In this document: positions 1-7,223 of the stretch, in pieces
Position numbering within the stretch: the first letter of the stretch is position 1
Layout: every line of letters begins with the position of its first letter
Assembly (NCBI GenBank): GCA_027074135.1
Contig: JALTDM010000143.1
Span: 1 to 9,654, forward strand
DNA from: Bacteroidales bacterium
GTDB taxonomy: Bacteria > Bacteroidota > Bacteroidia > Bacteroidales > JALTDM01
DNA length: 9,654 nucleotides
Direction: 5' to 3'
The notes under the pieces: model-generated
What the model was told of the DNA's origin: nothing
Database searches by the model: none
Seen by the model: only the letters and a program-made list of their open reading frames with translations
Made by a program: the position numbers and the translations under genes

Positions 1-17
1 CCTTTACATAAAAATAT

Positions 18-25
18 TACCTTTG
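18..25 (+). promoter_or_regulatory. Bacteroidota-type -7 promoter element upstream of purQ
   Basis: The octamer TACCTTTG matches the Bacteroidota sigma-ABfr -7 consensus TAnnTTTG exactly and ends 29 nt before the purQ ATG. The matching -33 TTTG box would lie at or beyond the left edge of the window and cannot be seen. The same octamer occurs before the PLP-enzyme gene at 7188-7195 with almost the same distance to the start codon. Transcription from here would give a short leader covering purQ and probably rsh. Confidence 0.55.
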
Positions 26-54
26 TGACAAATCTTTAAAAAAATATAAATTTA

Positions 55-744
55 ATGAAATTCGGCATTGTAGTTTTCCCGGGCTCGAACTGTGACAGGG
101 ATATGCATTATGTATTAAATAATATTTACGGGCAGGAAGTTGTTTATTTGTGGCATAAAGATACTGATTTACAAAATGTTGACGGAATAATTTTGCCGGG
201 AGGATTTTCTTACGGCGATTATTTAAGGTCGGGTGCATTGGCAAAATTCTCGCCTATAATGCAAGAAGTTGTAAAATTTGCCAAAGCAGGAAATTTTGTG
301 CTTGGCGTATGTAACGGTTTCCAGATACTTTGCGAAGTAGAATTGCTGCCGGGTGCACTCCTTCCCAATACAAACCAAAAGTTTGTCTGCAAAAACACAA
401 ACATAATAGCAACAAACAACAAAACAATCATTACTTCGCATATACCCAGAGGCAAAGTGTTAAACATACCCATTGCACACGGTGAAGGAAGATATTATGC
501 AGACGAAGAAACTATCAGAAATTTGCACCTTAACGACCAAATAGTGTTTAAATATTGTAACGAAAACGGCGAAACCGTTGAAGAAGCCAATCCTAACGGT
601 TCCATAGAAAACATTGCAGGAATATGCAACGAATCAAAAAATGTGTTCGGAATGATGCCACACCCCGAAAGAGCAAGTGATATAGAACTCGGTAATGTTG
701 ACGGTAGGTATATTTTCGATTCAATCATAGAAAACTTATCGTGA
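55..744 (+). CDS. purQ: Phosphoribosylformylglycinamidine synthase subunit PurQ (glutaminase)
   Basis: This is the glutamine amidotransferase subunit of FGAM synthase. It hydrolyses glutamine and passes ammonia to PurL, with PurS as third partner, in the fourth step of IMP synthesis in the cytoplasm. The 229 residues match the usual length of small PurQ. The start is fixed by the family-typical N-terminus (MKFGIVVFPGSNCDRD). The class I amidotransferase triad is visible: nucleophile Cys86 in GVCNGFQ, and His203 and Glu205 in PHPER. The HGEGRYY segment at 142-148 is also typical. Because PurQ is a separate subunit, the organism should carry small PurL and PurS elsewhere rather than the fused large enzyme; neither is in this window. 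The stop codon lies 4 nt before the rsh start, suggesting co-transcription. Identification is near certain. Confidence 0.96.
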   Translation: MKFGIVVFPGSNCDRDMHYVLNNIYGQEVVYLWHKDTDLQNVDGIILPGGFSYGDYLRSGALAKFSPIMQEVVKFAKAGNFVLGVCNGFQILCEVELLPGALLPNTNQKFVCKNTNIIATNNKTIITSHIPRGKVLNIPIAHGEGRYYADEETIRNLHLNDQIVFKYCNENGETVEEANPNGSIENIAGICNESKNVFGMMPHPERASDIELGNVDGRYIFDSIIENLS

Positions 745-748
745 CCGA

Positions 749-2968
749 ATGAAACCAATAACACCCGAAGAAGACAAAATAATCCGACAAAAGTTTGAAA
801 GCATACTTGAAAAATGTGCTTCTTGTCAAAAACCTGAAAACAAATCCAAAATAGAAAAAGCCTTTGAATTTGCATATGACGCACATAAAAACACAAGAAG
901 AAAATCCGGGGAGCCTTATATTTTACACCCTCTTGAAGTTGCCGACATAGCCATTTCAAAAATCGGACTTGGAACCACTTCATTCATTTCCGCTCTGCTT
1001 CATGATGTGGTAGAAGATACAGAGCACACCATAGAAGACATAAAATTTCACTTTGGAGATACTGTAGCCTACATTGTTGAAGGGTTAACAAAAATTTCCA
1101 AACTCGCAGAGAACAATCAAACAGGTATTCAAGTTGAAAATTTCAGAAAAATTCTTCTCACTCTGTCAAAAGATGTTCGGGTAATCTTAATTAAATTATC
1201 GGACAGGTTGCACAACCTTCGCACCCTGGATGCAATGCCTGACCACAAAAAAAGTAAAATTGTATCGGAAACATTAGCCGTTTATGTGCCTATAGCTCAC
1301 CGGCTGGGACTTTATCCCATAAAAACAGAATTGGAAGATATCTGTTTCAAATACCGGAATCCTGAAATTTACAATAAGATTAAAACCAAAATTGAGCTTA
1401 AAAAAACTTCGGTCGAAGAACTTTTCAGAAAATTTATTGAACCTCTAAAACCCCATTTAGACGAACTCGGCATAAATTACGAAATAAAATATCGTCTCAA
1501 ATCAGTTGCGTCCATTTATCGCAAAATGAAAGAAAAAGGGGTGAGTTTTGAAGAAGTTTACGATGTCTTTGCAATTCGTATTGTTTTTGACCCGACTGAC
1601 CCCAAGTTGGAAAAAAGTCAATGCTTTACGATTTATTCAATAATATCCGACCAGTATAGACCACATCCCGGAAGACTGCGCGACTGGATAAACAATCCGA
1701 AACCTAACGGATATGAGGCATTGCACACTACTGTAATGGGGCCCGAAGGTAAATGGGTAGAAGTGCAAATCCGTTCCCGCCGAATGGACGAAATTGCAGA
1801 AAAAGGGTATGCCGCTCATTGGAAATATAAAGAAAACAAAGACCAAGAAACGGAAATTGACAAATGGATAGCAAAAATTCGGGAAACACTTGAATTACAG
1901 CTATCTTCCGGCGAGGACTTTCTTTCCACTTTTGAAGTTGATATTTTCAACCTGGAAGTTTATGTTTTTACACCAAAAGGTGAAATGAAAGTGTTGCCTT
2001 ACGGTGCTACGGCTCTTGATTTTGCATACGAAATTCACACGGAAGTAGGTAATCATGCAATAGGAGCAAAAGTTAATTACAAACTCGTTCCGCTAAACTA
2101 TAAATTACAAAGCGGCGACCAAGTAGAAATAATTACATCCGACAAACAAAAACCTCAACGGGAATGGCTCAACTTTGTTGTAACATTGAGAGCAAAATCA
2201 AAAATTAAAGAAGCATTCAAAAAAGAAAGACGCGAAAATATTGAAAAAGGGCAAGAAATTTTTAACAAATTAAGGCAAAAAATAGGTTATTCCCTCCCCA
2301 TAAAAAAAATAATGGACTACTACCAAATAAAAGATAAAGATGAATTTTTCTGCAAACTGGGAGGAAGGGTAATTGATTTGAATAAGGACATTAACAAAAT
2401 AATTGAGAAAAAACGAAAATTCAAATACATAAAATACTGGGGTTTACAACTTAAGAAAGTACTGCCGGGTTCATCATCTTCAAGTAACAACAAACAAAAA
2501 AATAAAGAATTTGTAGTTACCGAAAGCTCTGAACTTGACAATTACATTCTTGCAAGTTGTTGTAATCCGATTCCGGGCGACAAAGTTGTTGGATACCTAA
2601 ACGAAGACAACATAATAGAGATACATAAAACCGACTGCGAAGTCTTAAAAAAGCTTGGTGCTGAACACGGCGACAAAATAAAGCAAATCAGATGGAGCAC
2701 ATTCAGAGTCTTGTCGTTTTTGGCTCGTATCAGGCTAAAAGGGTTGGACAGGGTCGGCATACTGCAAGACATAACCTCGGTAATCTCGGATAAACGCAAA
2801 ATAAATATGCGTACAGTTAAAATTGATGCCACAGGAGGATTTTTTGACGGTTATCTTGATTTGTACGTACACAGCAAAGAAGACCTTGACAGCATAATAG
2901 AAGAACTCAAGAAAATAAAAGGAATGAAAACAGTTAGAAGAGAAGAAGTTACCGACAGCTTGTCATAA
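749..2968 (+). CDS. rsh: RelA/SpoT-family (p)ppGpp synthetase/hydrolase (long Rsh)
   Basis: This 739-residue protein has the full long-RSH architecture and makes and degrades the alarmone (p)ppGpp, from GTP/GDP and ATP, in association with ribosomes. The HD hydrolase domain spans about 35-190 with metal and active-site residues His60, His85-Asp86, Glu89-Asp90, Asp152 and Asn156 all present. The synthetase domain spans about 240-365, with Asp272 in YDVFAIRIV and the catalytic Glu338 in EVQIR. The RLRD at 309-312 sits where bifunctional enzymes carry RxKD and monofunctional RelA carries ExDD, so both activities are inferred. A TGS domain follows at about 402-465, then a helical region, a zinc-finger-like module with Cys604-Cys605, His626 and Cys630, and a C-terminal ACT domain at about 657-730. 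A serine-rich linker lies at 575-579. The ATG 4 nt after purQ is the natural start. Family assignment is very secure; bifunctionality rests on motifs. Confidence 0.95.
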   Translation: MKPITPEEDKIIRQKFESILEKCASCQKPENKSKIEKAFEFAYDAHKNTRRKSGEPYILHPLEVADIAISKIGLGTTSFISALLHDVVEDTEHTIEDIKFHFGDTVAYIVEGLTKISKLAENNQTGIQVENFRKILLTLSKDVRVILIKLSDRLHNLRTLDAMPDHKKSKIVSETLAVYVPIAHRLGLYPIKTELEDICFKYRNPEIYNKIKTKIELKKTSVEELFRKFIEPLKPHLDELGINYEIKYRLKSVASIYRKMKEKGVSFEEVYDVFAIRIVFDPTDPKLEKSQCFTIYSIISDQYRPHPGRLRDWINNPKPNGYEALHTTVMGPEGKWVEVQIRSRRMDEIAEKGYAAHWKYKENKDQETEIDKWIAKIRETLELQLSSGEDFLSTFEVDIFNLEVYVFTPKGEMKVLPYGATALDFAYEIHTEVGNHAIGAKVNYKLVPLNYKLQSGDQVEIITSDKQKPQREWLNFVVTLRAKSKIKEAFKKERRENIEKGQEIFNKLRQKIGYSLPIKKIMDYYQIKDKDEFFCKLGGRVIDLNKDINKIIEKKRKFKYIKYWGLQLKKVLPGSSSSSNNKQKNKEFVVTESSELDNYILASCCNPIPGDKVVGYLNEDNIIEIHKTDCEVLKKLGAEHGDKIKQIRWSTFRVLSFLARIRLKGLDRVGILQDITSVISDKRKINMRTVKIDATGGFFDGYLDLYVHSKEDLDSIIEELKKIKGMKTVRREEVTDSLS

Positions 2969-2985
2969 TTCTCATTTTATTTTTT

Positions 2986-2995
2986 AAACCTTTTG
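2986..2995 (+). promoter_or_regulatory. Weak -7-like element before the urea-transporter/M23 gene
   Basis: AAACCTTTTG resembles the TACCTTTG element seen twice elsewhere in the window but lacks the leading TA and has an extra T. It ends 33 nt before the ATG at 3029, similar to the 28-29 nt spacing of the better copies. The 60-nt gap after rsh otherwise holds only A/T-rich sequence. Without a recognisable -33 box this is a tentative call; transcription could also run through from rsh. Confidence 0.25.
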
Positions 2996-3028
2996 CACAT
3001 TTTTATAGTCAAATTTATTTTATAAAAA

Positions 3029-5221
3029 ATGTCAGCCATTACCACCAAAATAAAGACAATTGCAAAAGGTAGCTTACTTTCTTATTCTCAAATACTGTTT
3101 GCGGAAAATACTGCATTCAGCATATTGCTTTTTATTGCCTCATTTATAGACTTTTATGTTGGATTGGCAGGTTTGGTTTCTGTTATTATTGCCAATCTGC
3201 TTGCTCTTGTGCTGGGCTATTCGCACCACAAAATAAGCAGCGGACTATACGGCTTTAATGCTCTTCTGGTAGGAATGGGAATAGGACTAAATTACGACCC
3301 GTCAGTTAATTTGTTTATTTTGATTGCATTAACTGCTGTTTTAACATTATTTATCACTTTATCATTTGAAGGCATTCTGTCCAAATACGGATTACCTTTT
3401 TTGGGACTTCCTTTTTTAATTTCCATTTGGATTGTTTCACTCTCTTTTTCACAATTCAGCAATCTGATAATCAGTGAACGAAACATTTATACTGCGAACG
3501 AACTTTACGGACTTGGCGGACTTTGGCTTGTAAACCTAAGTGATTCTATTTCACATTTTTTGAACAACACACCATGGCAAACATATTTTTTATCCCTTAG
3601 TGCTATATTTTTCCAATACAGTCTTATAACAGGAATTATTATTGCTTTTCTATTATTTATTCACTCACGGGTTTTGTTTTTATACTCATTACTTGGTTTT
3701 TTCTCTGCATATTTATTTTACGGACTGCTCGGAGCTGATACCGATTCCTTAAATTATACATATTACGGATTCAATTTTATTCTTTCTTCTCTTGCAATTG
3801 CATACTTTTATAAGCCTTCAACGGCATCAGTTATTACCACAATTATTTTAATTCCTGTTATTGTAATCATAACTTTGGCAGCCGATAGTTTCTTTTCAAT
3901 TTTTCATATTTCGGCATACGCCTTTCCATTTGTAATTTCAATTTTGGGACTAATGTATGCTTTAAGTTTAAGGTTATCTCCCAAAGTTTTTCTCTATCGT
4001 ATTCCAATTCAGCAAGAAAAACCCGAGTTTAATAAATATTATTACGAAATAAATTTAGACAGATTCGGCTTTTTGAATTACTATCCCATAAACTTGCCTT
4101 TTTGGGGCAAATGGACTGTAACACAAGGACATAACGGAGAATACACACATAAAGAAGAATGGCAATATGCTTGGGATTTTGTCATCAAAGATGAAGAAGG
4201 AAAGGAATTTGAAAATGAAGGTTATAAACCGGAAGATTACAAATGTTATGGTAAACCTGTAGTTGCACCTGCTCCGGGAATAATAGTCGCCGCAGAAAAT
4301 AATATACCGGACAATGCCATAGGGGAAGTAGATACTTCGCACAATTGGGGTAATACAATTGTAATAAAGCATACGGAATATTTGTATTCTCAACTCAGCC
4401 ATTTACAGCCGGGAAGCATAAAAGTCAAAACAGGTGATTTTGTTTCAAAAGGACAAGTCTTGGCAAACTGTGGCAATTCAGGTCGCAGCCCTTATCCACA
4501 CCTACATTTCCAATTACAATCCTTACCATACATCGGCTCTCCAACAATTTTTTTCAAATTATCCAATTACCTGAAGCATTCTAAAAACAAAACAGAAATT
4601 ATTGAAACTGGTATTCCACAAGAAAATGAAGTGCTGGAAAACATAACAGAAACAAAACTTTTAAAAAACTGCTTAACATTTGTGCCGGGACAAAAACTTG
4701 AATTTACATACCTGAAAAACAACATAAAACAACAAGGTGTCTTCGAAGCCAATACAGACATTTACAACAACAATTATCTGTATGAAACCGAAAGCAATTC
4801 GTACTTATATTATTTAAACAACGGTACCTTTTTTATAACACAAAACTATAAAGGCAAAAAAAGTTCTCCACTTTTCCTTTTATACCTGACTGTCAGAAAA
4901 ATAATGCTGGCTTACTACGAAAATATTATTGTAGAAGATATAATACCGGTTCATCAAGCAGGTTTCCCAAAACCTTTAAGAATAATCCAAGATTTTTTTT
5001 CTCCGTTCTTTTTGTTTTCAAAGTCAAGTTACAAAATAAAATATACAGAAACTGACAATTCATTTTCGCCTGCATATGTAAAATTGAACGGAGAAATAAA
5101 AAATACTGTTTTCGGCAAAAGTTTTTCAACTAAAAGATTTGAAGTTACAATAAGCAGAAATGAAATAAAAATAGACACATTCGAAAACCACAAAACATTA
5201 ATCGTAAAATGCAAAAGATGA
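3029..5221 (+). CDS. Urea-transporter-like membrane protein fused to M23 peptidase domain
   Basis: This 730-residue fusion begins with a urea-transporter (UT/SLC14-type) domain at about 18-320. It holds roughly ten hydrophobic segments in two repeats: GLYGFNALLVG (72-82) is echoed by YYGFNFILSS (245-254), and LPFLGLPFLISIW (122-134) by AYAFPFVISIL (296-306). UT proteins form passive urea channels; whether this one carries urea is inferred. After a linker comes an M23/LytM-type metallopeptidase domain at about 355-510. Likely zinc ligands are His374, Asp383 and His493 (of HLHF), with His458 (SQLSHL) and His491 as catalytic histidines. M23 enzymes cut peptidoglycan peptides. Residues about 525-730 are an unrecognised, apparently beta-rich region. 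There is no signal peptide; the first membrane segment serves for insertion. The gene overlaps the next by 13 nt. The odd point is topology: UT folds end in the cytoplasm, whereas M23 domains act in the periplasm. Domain calls are firm, the function is unknown. Confidence 0.85.
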   Translation: MSAITTKIKTIAKGSLLSYSQILFAENTAFSILLFIASFIDFYVGLAGLVSVIIANLLALVLGYSHHKISSGLYGFNALLVGMGIGLNYDPSVNLFILIALTAVLTLFITLSFEGILSKYGLPFLGLPFLISIWIVSLSFSQFSNLIISERNIYTANELYGLGGLWLVNLSDSISHFLNNTPWQTYFLSLSAIFFQYSLITGIIIAFLLFIHSRVLFLYSLLGFFSAYLFYGLLGADTDSLNYTYYGFNFILSSLAIAYFYKPSTASVITTIILIPVIVIITLAADSFFSIFHISAYAFPFVISILGLMYALSLRLSPKVFLYRIPIQQEKPEFNKYYYEINLDRFGFLNYYPINLPFWGKWTVTQGHNGEYTHKEEWQYAWDFVIKDEEGKEFENEGYKPEDYKCYGKPVVAPAPGIIVAAENNIPDNAIGEVDTSHNWGNTIVIKHTEYLYSQLSHLQPGSIKVKTGDFVSKGQVLANCGNSGRSPYPHLHFQLQSLPYIGSPTIFFKLSNYLKHSKNKTEIIETGIPQENEVLENITETKLLKNCLTFVPGQKLEFTYLKNNIKQQGVFEANTDIYNNNYLYETESNSYLYYLNNGTFFITQNYKGKKSSPLFLLYLTVRKIMLAYYENIIVEDIIPVHQAGFPKPLRIIQDFFSPFFLFSKSSYKIKYTETDNSFSPAYVKLNGEIKNTVFGKSFSTKRFEVTISRNEIKIDTFENHKTLIVKCKR

Positions 5222-6555
5222 TTAAAATATTATTATTTACATTTTTATCAATATATTTTTCCATAACTTACGGACAAAAAGACACATTAACTTTCCCAAA
5301 ACTTGATGCAATAACTTACAAGCTCTATTTACAAAAAGATTGGGACAATTTAATAAGATATGCTAAAGCCGGACTTAAGCAAAATATTGATTTTTATTAC
5401 TTGAGAATAAGGCTAGCGGAAGCATACCTTGCCAAGCATAAAGAAAGGAAAGCTATTATTGAACTGGAAAAGGCATTAAACATGAGCGATTATTCGGATA
5501 AATATGCTATAAGCCTTCTTTATGAAGCTTACATAAAAACAGGAGATTACTTAAGAGCGCACTATTTGGAAACCAAACTCAGCAAGATAGACAAAAAAAT
5601 AGATGAATTATATATCAGCTCGGTCATTGCAAGCAATAAAACAGGAGTCCCTCCATTACAAAAAGATGCGGGAGATGAAACAGTTTCGACATATTACATA
5701 AAAGGATTCAAAACATACACGACCGATATTTTAATGTACAAAGGAAAAAGGCTTTGGACTATTTCAAACTCCTTGATACCATCATCAGTTTATTTTTATG
5801 GGATTGATAGTGAAAACAAAAATTATTATTCAAATTTTACCGGTATAATTAACGACCTTTCGGCAACAAAATATATTATAGCAAGCAATAAGCTTACATA
5901 TCATTATGATATCAACATGGTGTATGAAAAATATAAACTTTTTTCAACCAAAACTACTGAAAGTCGTACATTCATTTGGCAACAGACTAATCAAGAATTC
6001 GTTTATTCCAATCAAAAATCTATTTCCTTGGCAGGCAGTTTCGGAACATTATTTTCCACACCTTATATATCTTTTGCATCACAAGCTGCAATTTCATCTT
6101 ATGGCACGGATATACAATTTATTCCGTCTCAAACTATTATATTGTACCCGTTTGCATCTCCAAGGTTGTATTTACAAGGGTCATTCAACTACCTTTTATA
6201 CAGCAAAAATACAGACAACGAAATATTAAAAAATTATTTATCGGAAAACCCTTATGTAATTTCCGGCGAGGTAGGATTTAACATTGGTAAAGTTTCCATT
6301 TTCGGATTTTATTACAGCGGCTCGATTTATAATTTTTACGAAAGCCCCTCAATCCACTATATTTCACCTTACTTAATTTTCTCACAATCAGGTGGAGGTG
6401 TAAATGTTTTCTTTAACAAGCTAACTTTAAATTTTTCTATTTTAATACAGAATGGAGAAGACTTTATAAAACATCAGACAGCAACAACAGATATTTATAA
6501 ACCCTATGATATTTCAATAAAAATTTTAAAAGGAGGTTTGTTATGGAAGTTCTAA
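5209..6555 (+). CDS. Secreted TPR-like protein with C-terminal outer-membrane beta-barrel (YaiO-like)
   Basis: The 448-residue product starts with a clear signal peptide: a short Lys-containing head, a hydrophobic core, and likely cleavage after Gly22 in ITYG/QKD. There is no lipobox Cys. Residues about 30-140 are amphipathic helices of TPR/SEL type, with motifs such as LRIRLAEAYLAKHKERKAIIELEKAL. From about 160 to the end the sequence turns aromatic-rich with alternating strands and finishes in GGLLWKF. A terminal Phe after a final strand is the usual BAM insertion signal of outer-membrane barrels. The layout resembles YaiO-family outer-membrane proteins, but that name is an inference. The first ATG overlaps the upstream gene by 13 nt. 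An ATG at 5218 would instead give a 4-nt ATGA overlap and still leave a good signal peptide. Location is confident; substrate or role is unknown. Confidence 0.75.
   Translation: MQKMIKILLFTFLSIYFSITYGQKDTLTFPKLDAITYKLYLQKDWDNLIRYAKAGLKQNIDFYYLRIRLAEAYLAKHKERKAIIELEKALNMSDYSDKYAISLLYEAYIKTGDYLRAHYLETKLSKIDKKIDELYISSVIASNKTGVPPLQKDAGDETVSTYYIKGFKTYTTDILMYKGKRLWTISNSLIPSSVYFYGIDSENKNYYSNFTGIINDLSATKYIIASNKLTYHYDINMVYEKYKLFSTKTTESRTFIWQQTNQEFVYSNQKSISLAGSFGTLFSTPYISFASQAAISSYGTDIQFIPSQTIILYPFASPRLYLQGSFNYLLYSKNTDNEILKNYLSENPYVISGEVGFNIGKVSIFGFYYSGSIYNFYESPSIHYISPYLIFSQSGGGVNVFFNKLTLNFSILIQNGEDFIKHQTATTDIYKPYDISIKILKGGLLWKF
6531..6536 (+). promoter_or_regulatory. Strong Shine-Dalgarno inside the end of the barrel gene
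   Basis: AGGAGG sits 6 nt before the ATG at 6543, an ideal Shine-Dalgarno placement. Such sites are rare in Bacteroidota, and no other gene in this window has one. It lies within the Lys-Gly-Gly codons of the barrel protein's final strand and supports 6543 as the start of the TPR gene, which otherwise begins inside the upstream reading frame. Confidence 0.7.
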
Positions 6556-7163
6556 AAAAACTGTTTTTTGCTTTTGCACTTTTAAACATTTCATTTAATA
6601 CTTATTCTCAAGATTTTGAAAAAGAAGTAAAAGCATTTCAGAAAAGCTACGAATATGAAAGCAAAGGAGATTATGGAAAAGCAATTGCCGAAATCAAAAA
6701 CATTTACAATCAAGATTCTTACGAACAAAACCTTAGACTCGGATGGCTAAATTACTTATTGGGTAACTTCAACGAGTCAATCGGGTTTTATCAAAAAGCA
6801 ATAAAAATTATGCCCTACAGTGAAGAAGCAAAATTCGGAATAATTTATCCTTACTCCGCACTTGGGAAATGGGATGTAATAGAAAATTATTATAAAAAAA
6901 TTCTTGAAACATCCCCCTCAAATACAACAGCTTTGTATAAGTTAGGAATGATTTATTATGGAAAGGGAGATTTTTCATCTGCACAAAATTATTTTGGCAA
7001 ACTTGTAAATTTATATCCTTTTTCTTACGACGGGCTCATTATGCTTGCGTGGACTGATTTTAAATTAAAAAAATACAGGGAAGCAAAAGTATTATTTTAC
7101 AAAGCACTAATGTTAAAGTCTAATGACAAATCAGCAAGGGAAGGTTTAAGTTACATTAAATAA
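6543..7163 (+). CDS. Periplasmic tetratricopeptide repeat protein
   Basis: This 206-residue protein has a signal peptide (MEVLKKLFFAFALLNISFNT) with likely cleavage after Ser22 in YS/QDF and no lipobox Cys, so it is predicted to be soluble in the periplasm or surface-exposed. The mature part is made almost wholly of about five TPR units at roughly 29-58, 60-92, 94-126, 128-160 and 162-194. TPR-type positions are visible, for example LYKLGMIYYGKGDFSSAQNYF and the closing Pro residues in IMP, TSP and LYP. TPR stacks bind protein partners. The overlap with the barrel gene, which also has an N-terminal helical repeat region, suggests the two products act together, perhaps as scaffold and anchor. 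No catalytic domain is seen and the specific role is not known. Confidence 0.85.
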   Translation: MEVLKKLFFAFALLNISFNTYSQDFEKEVKAFQKSYEYESKGDYGKAIAEIKNIYNQDSYEQNLRLGWLNYLLGNFNESIGFYQKAIKIMPYSEEAKFGIIYPYSALGKWDVIENYYKKILETSPSNTTALYKLGMIYYGKGDFSSAQNYFGKLVNLYPFSYDGLIMLAWTDFKLKKYREAKVLFYKALMLKSNDKSAREGLSYIK

Positions 7164-7187
7164 CAAATATGCGAGCAAAAAAATAAC

Positions 7188-7195
7188 TACCTTTG
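7188..7195 (+). promoter_or_regulatory. Bacteroidota-type -7 promoter element before the PLP-enzyme gene
   Basis: TACCTTTG matches TAnnTTTG exactly and ends 28 nt before the ATG at 7224. It is identical to the element before purQ. No clear TTTG box is found at the expected upstream distance, which falls around the stop codon of the TPR gene. The short leader leaves no room for a riboswitch. It marks the start of a new transcription unit. Confidence 0.5.
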
Positions 7196-7223
7196 CCGTC
7201 AAAATTATAAAAAACAAAAAATT

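Noticed and set aside
495..983. A minus-strand open frame of about 160 codons across the purQ/rsh junction
   Set aside because: It lies opposite two strongly conserved genes, shows no family features, and is explained by codon bias of the + strand.
2302..2309. Run of eight A's in rsh as a possible phase-variation site
   Set aside because: The frame is intact with conserved domains on both sides, and such runs are common in DNA this rich in A.
2954..2985. GACA-GCT-TGTC stem followed by T-rich sequence after rsh as a terminator
   Set aside because: The stem is only 4 bp, lies within the last rsh codons, and the T-rich run is interrupted and starts several bases later.
2992..3023. TTTG (2992-2995) and TATTTTAT (3016-3023) as a -33/-7 pair with 20-nt spacing
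   Set aside because: The -7 match is poor and transcription would begin at or after the ATG at 3029.
5906..6229. A 107-codon + strand frame inside the barrel gene
   Set aside because: The overlapping frame has the signal peptide, barrel pattern and C-terminal Phe; this one lacks any secretory or domain feature.
7164..7223. SAM or other riboswitch before the Cys/Met-metabolism gene
   Set aside because: The whole gap is 60 nt and only about 28 nt lie after the promoter element, too short for a known riboswitch fold.
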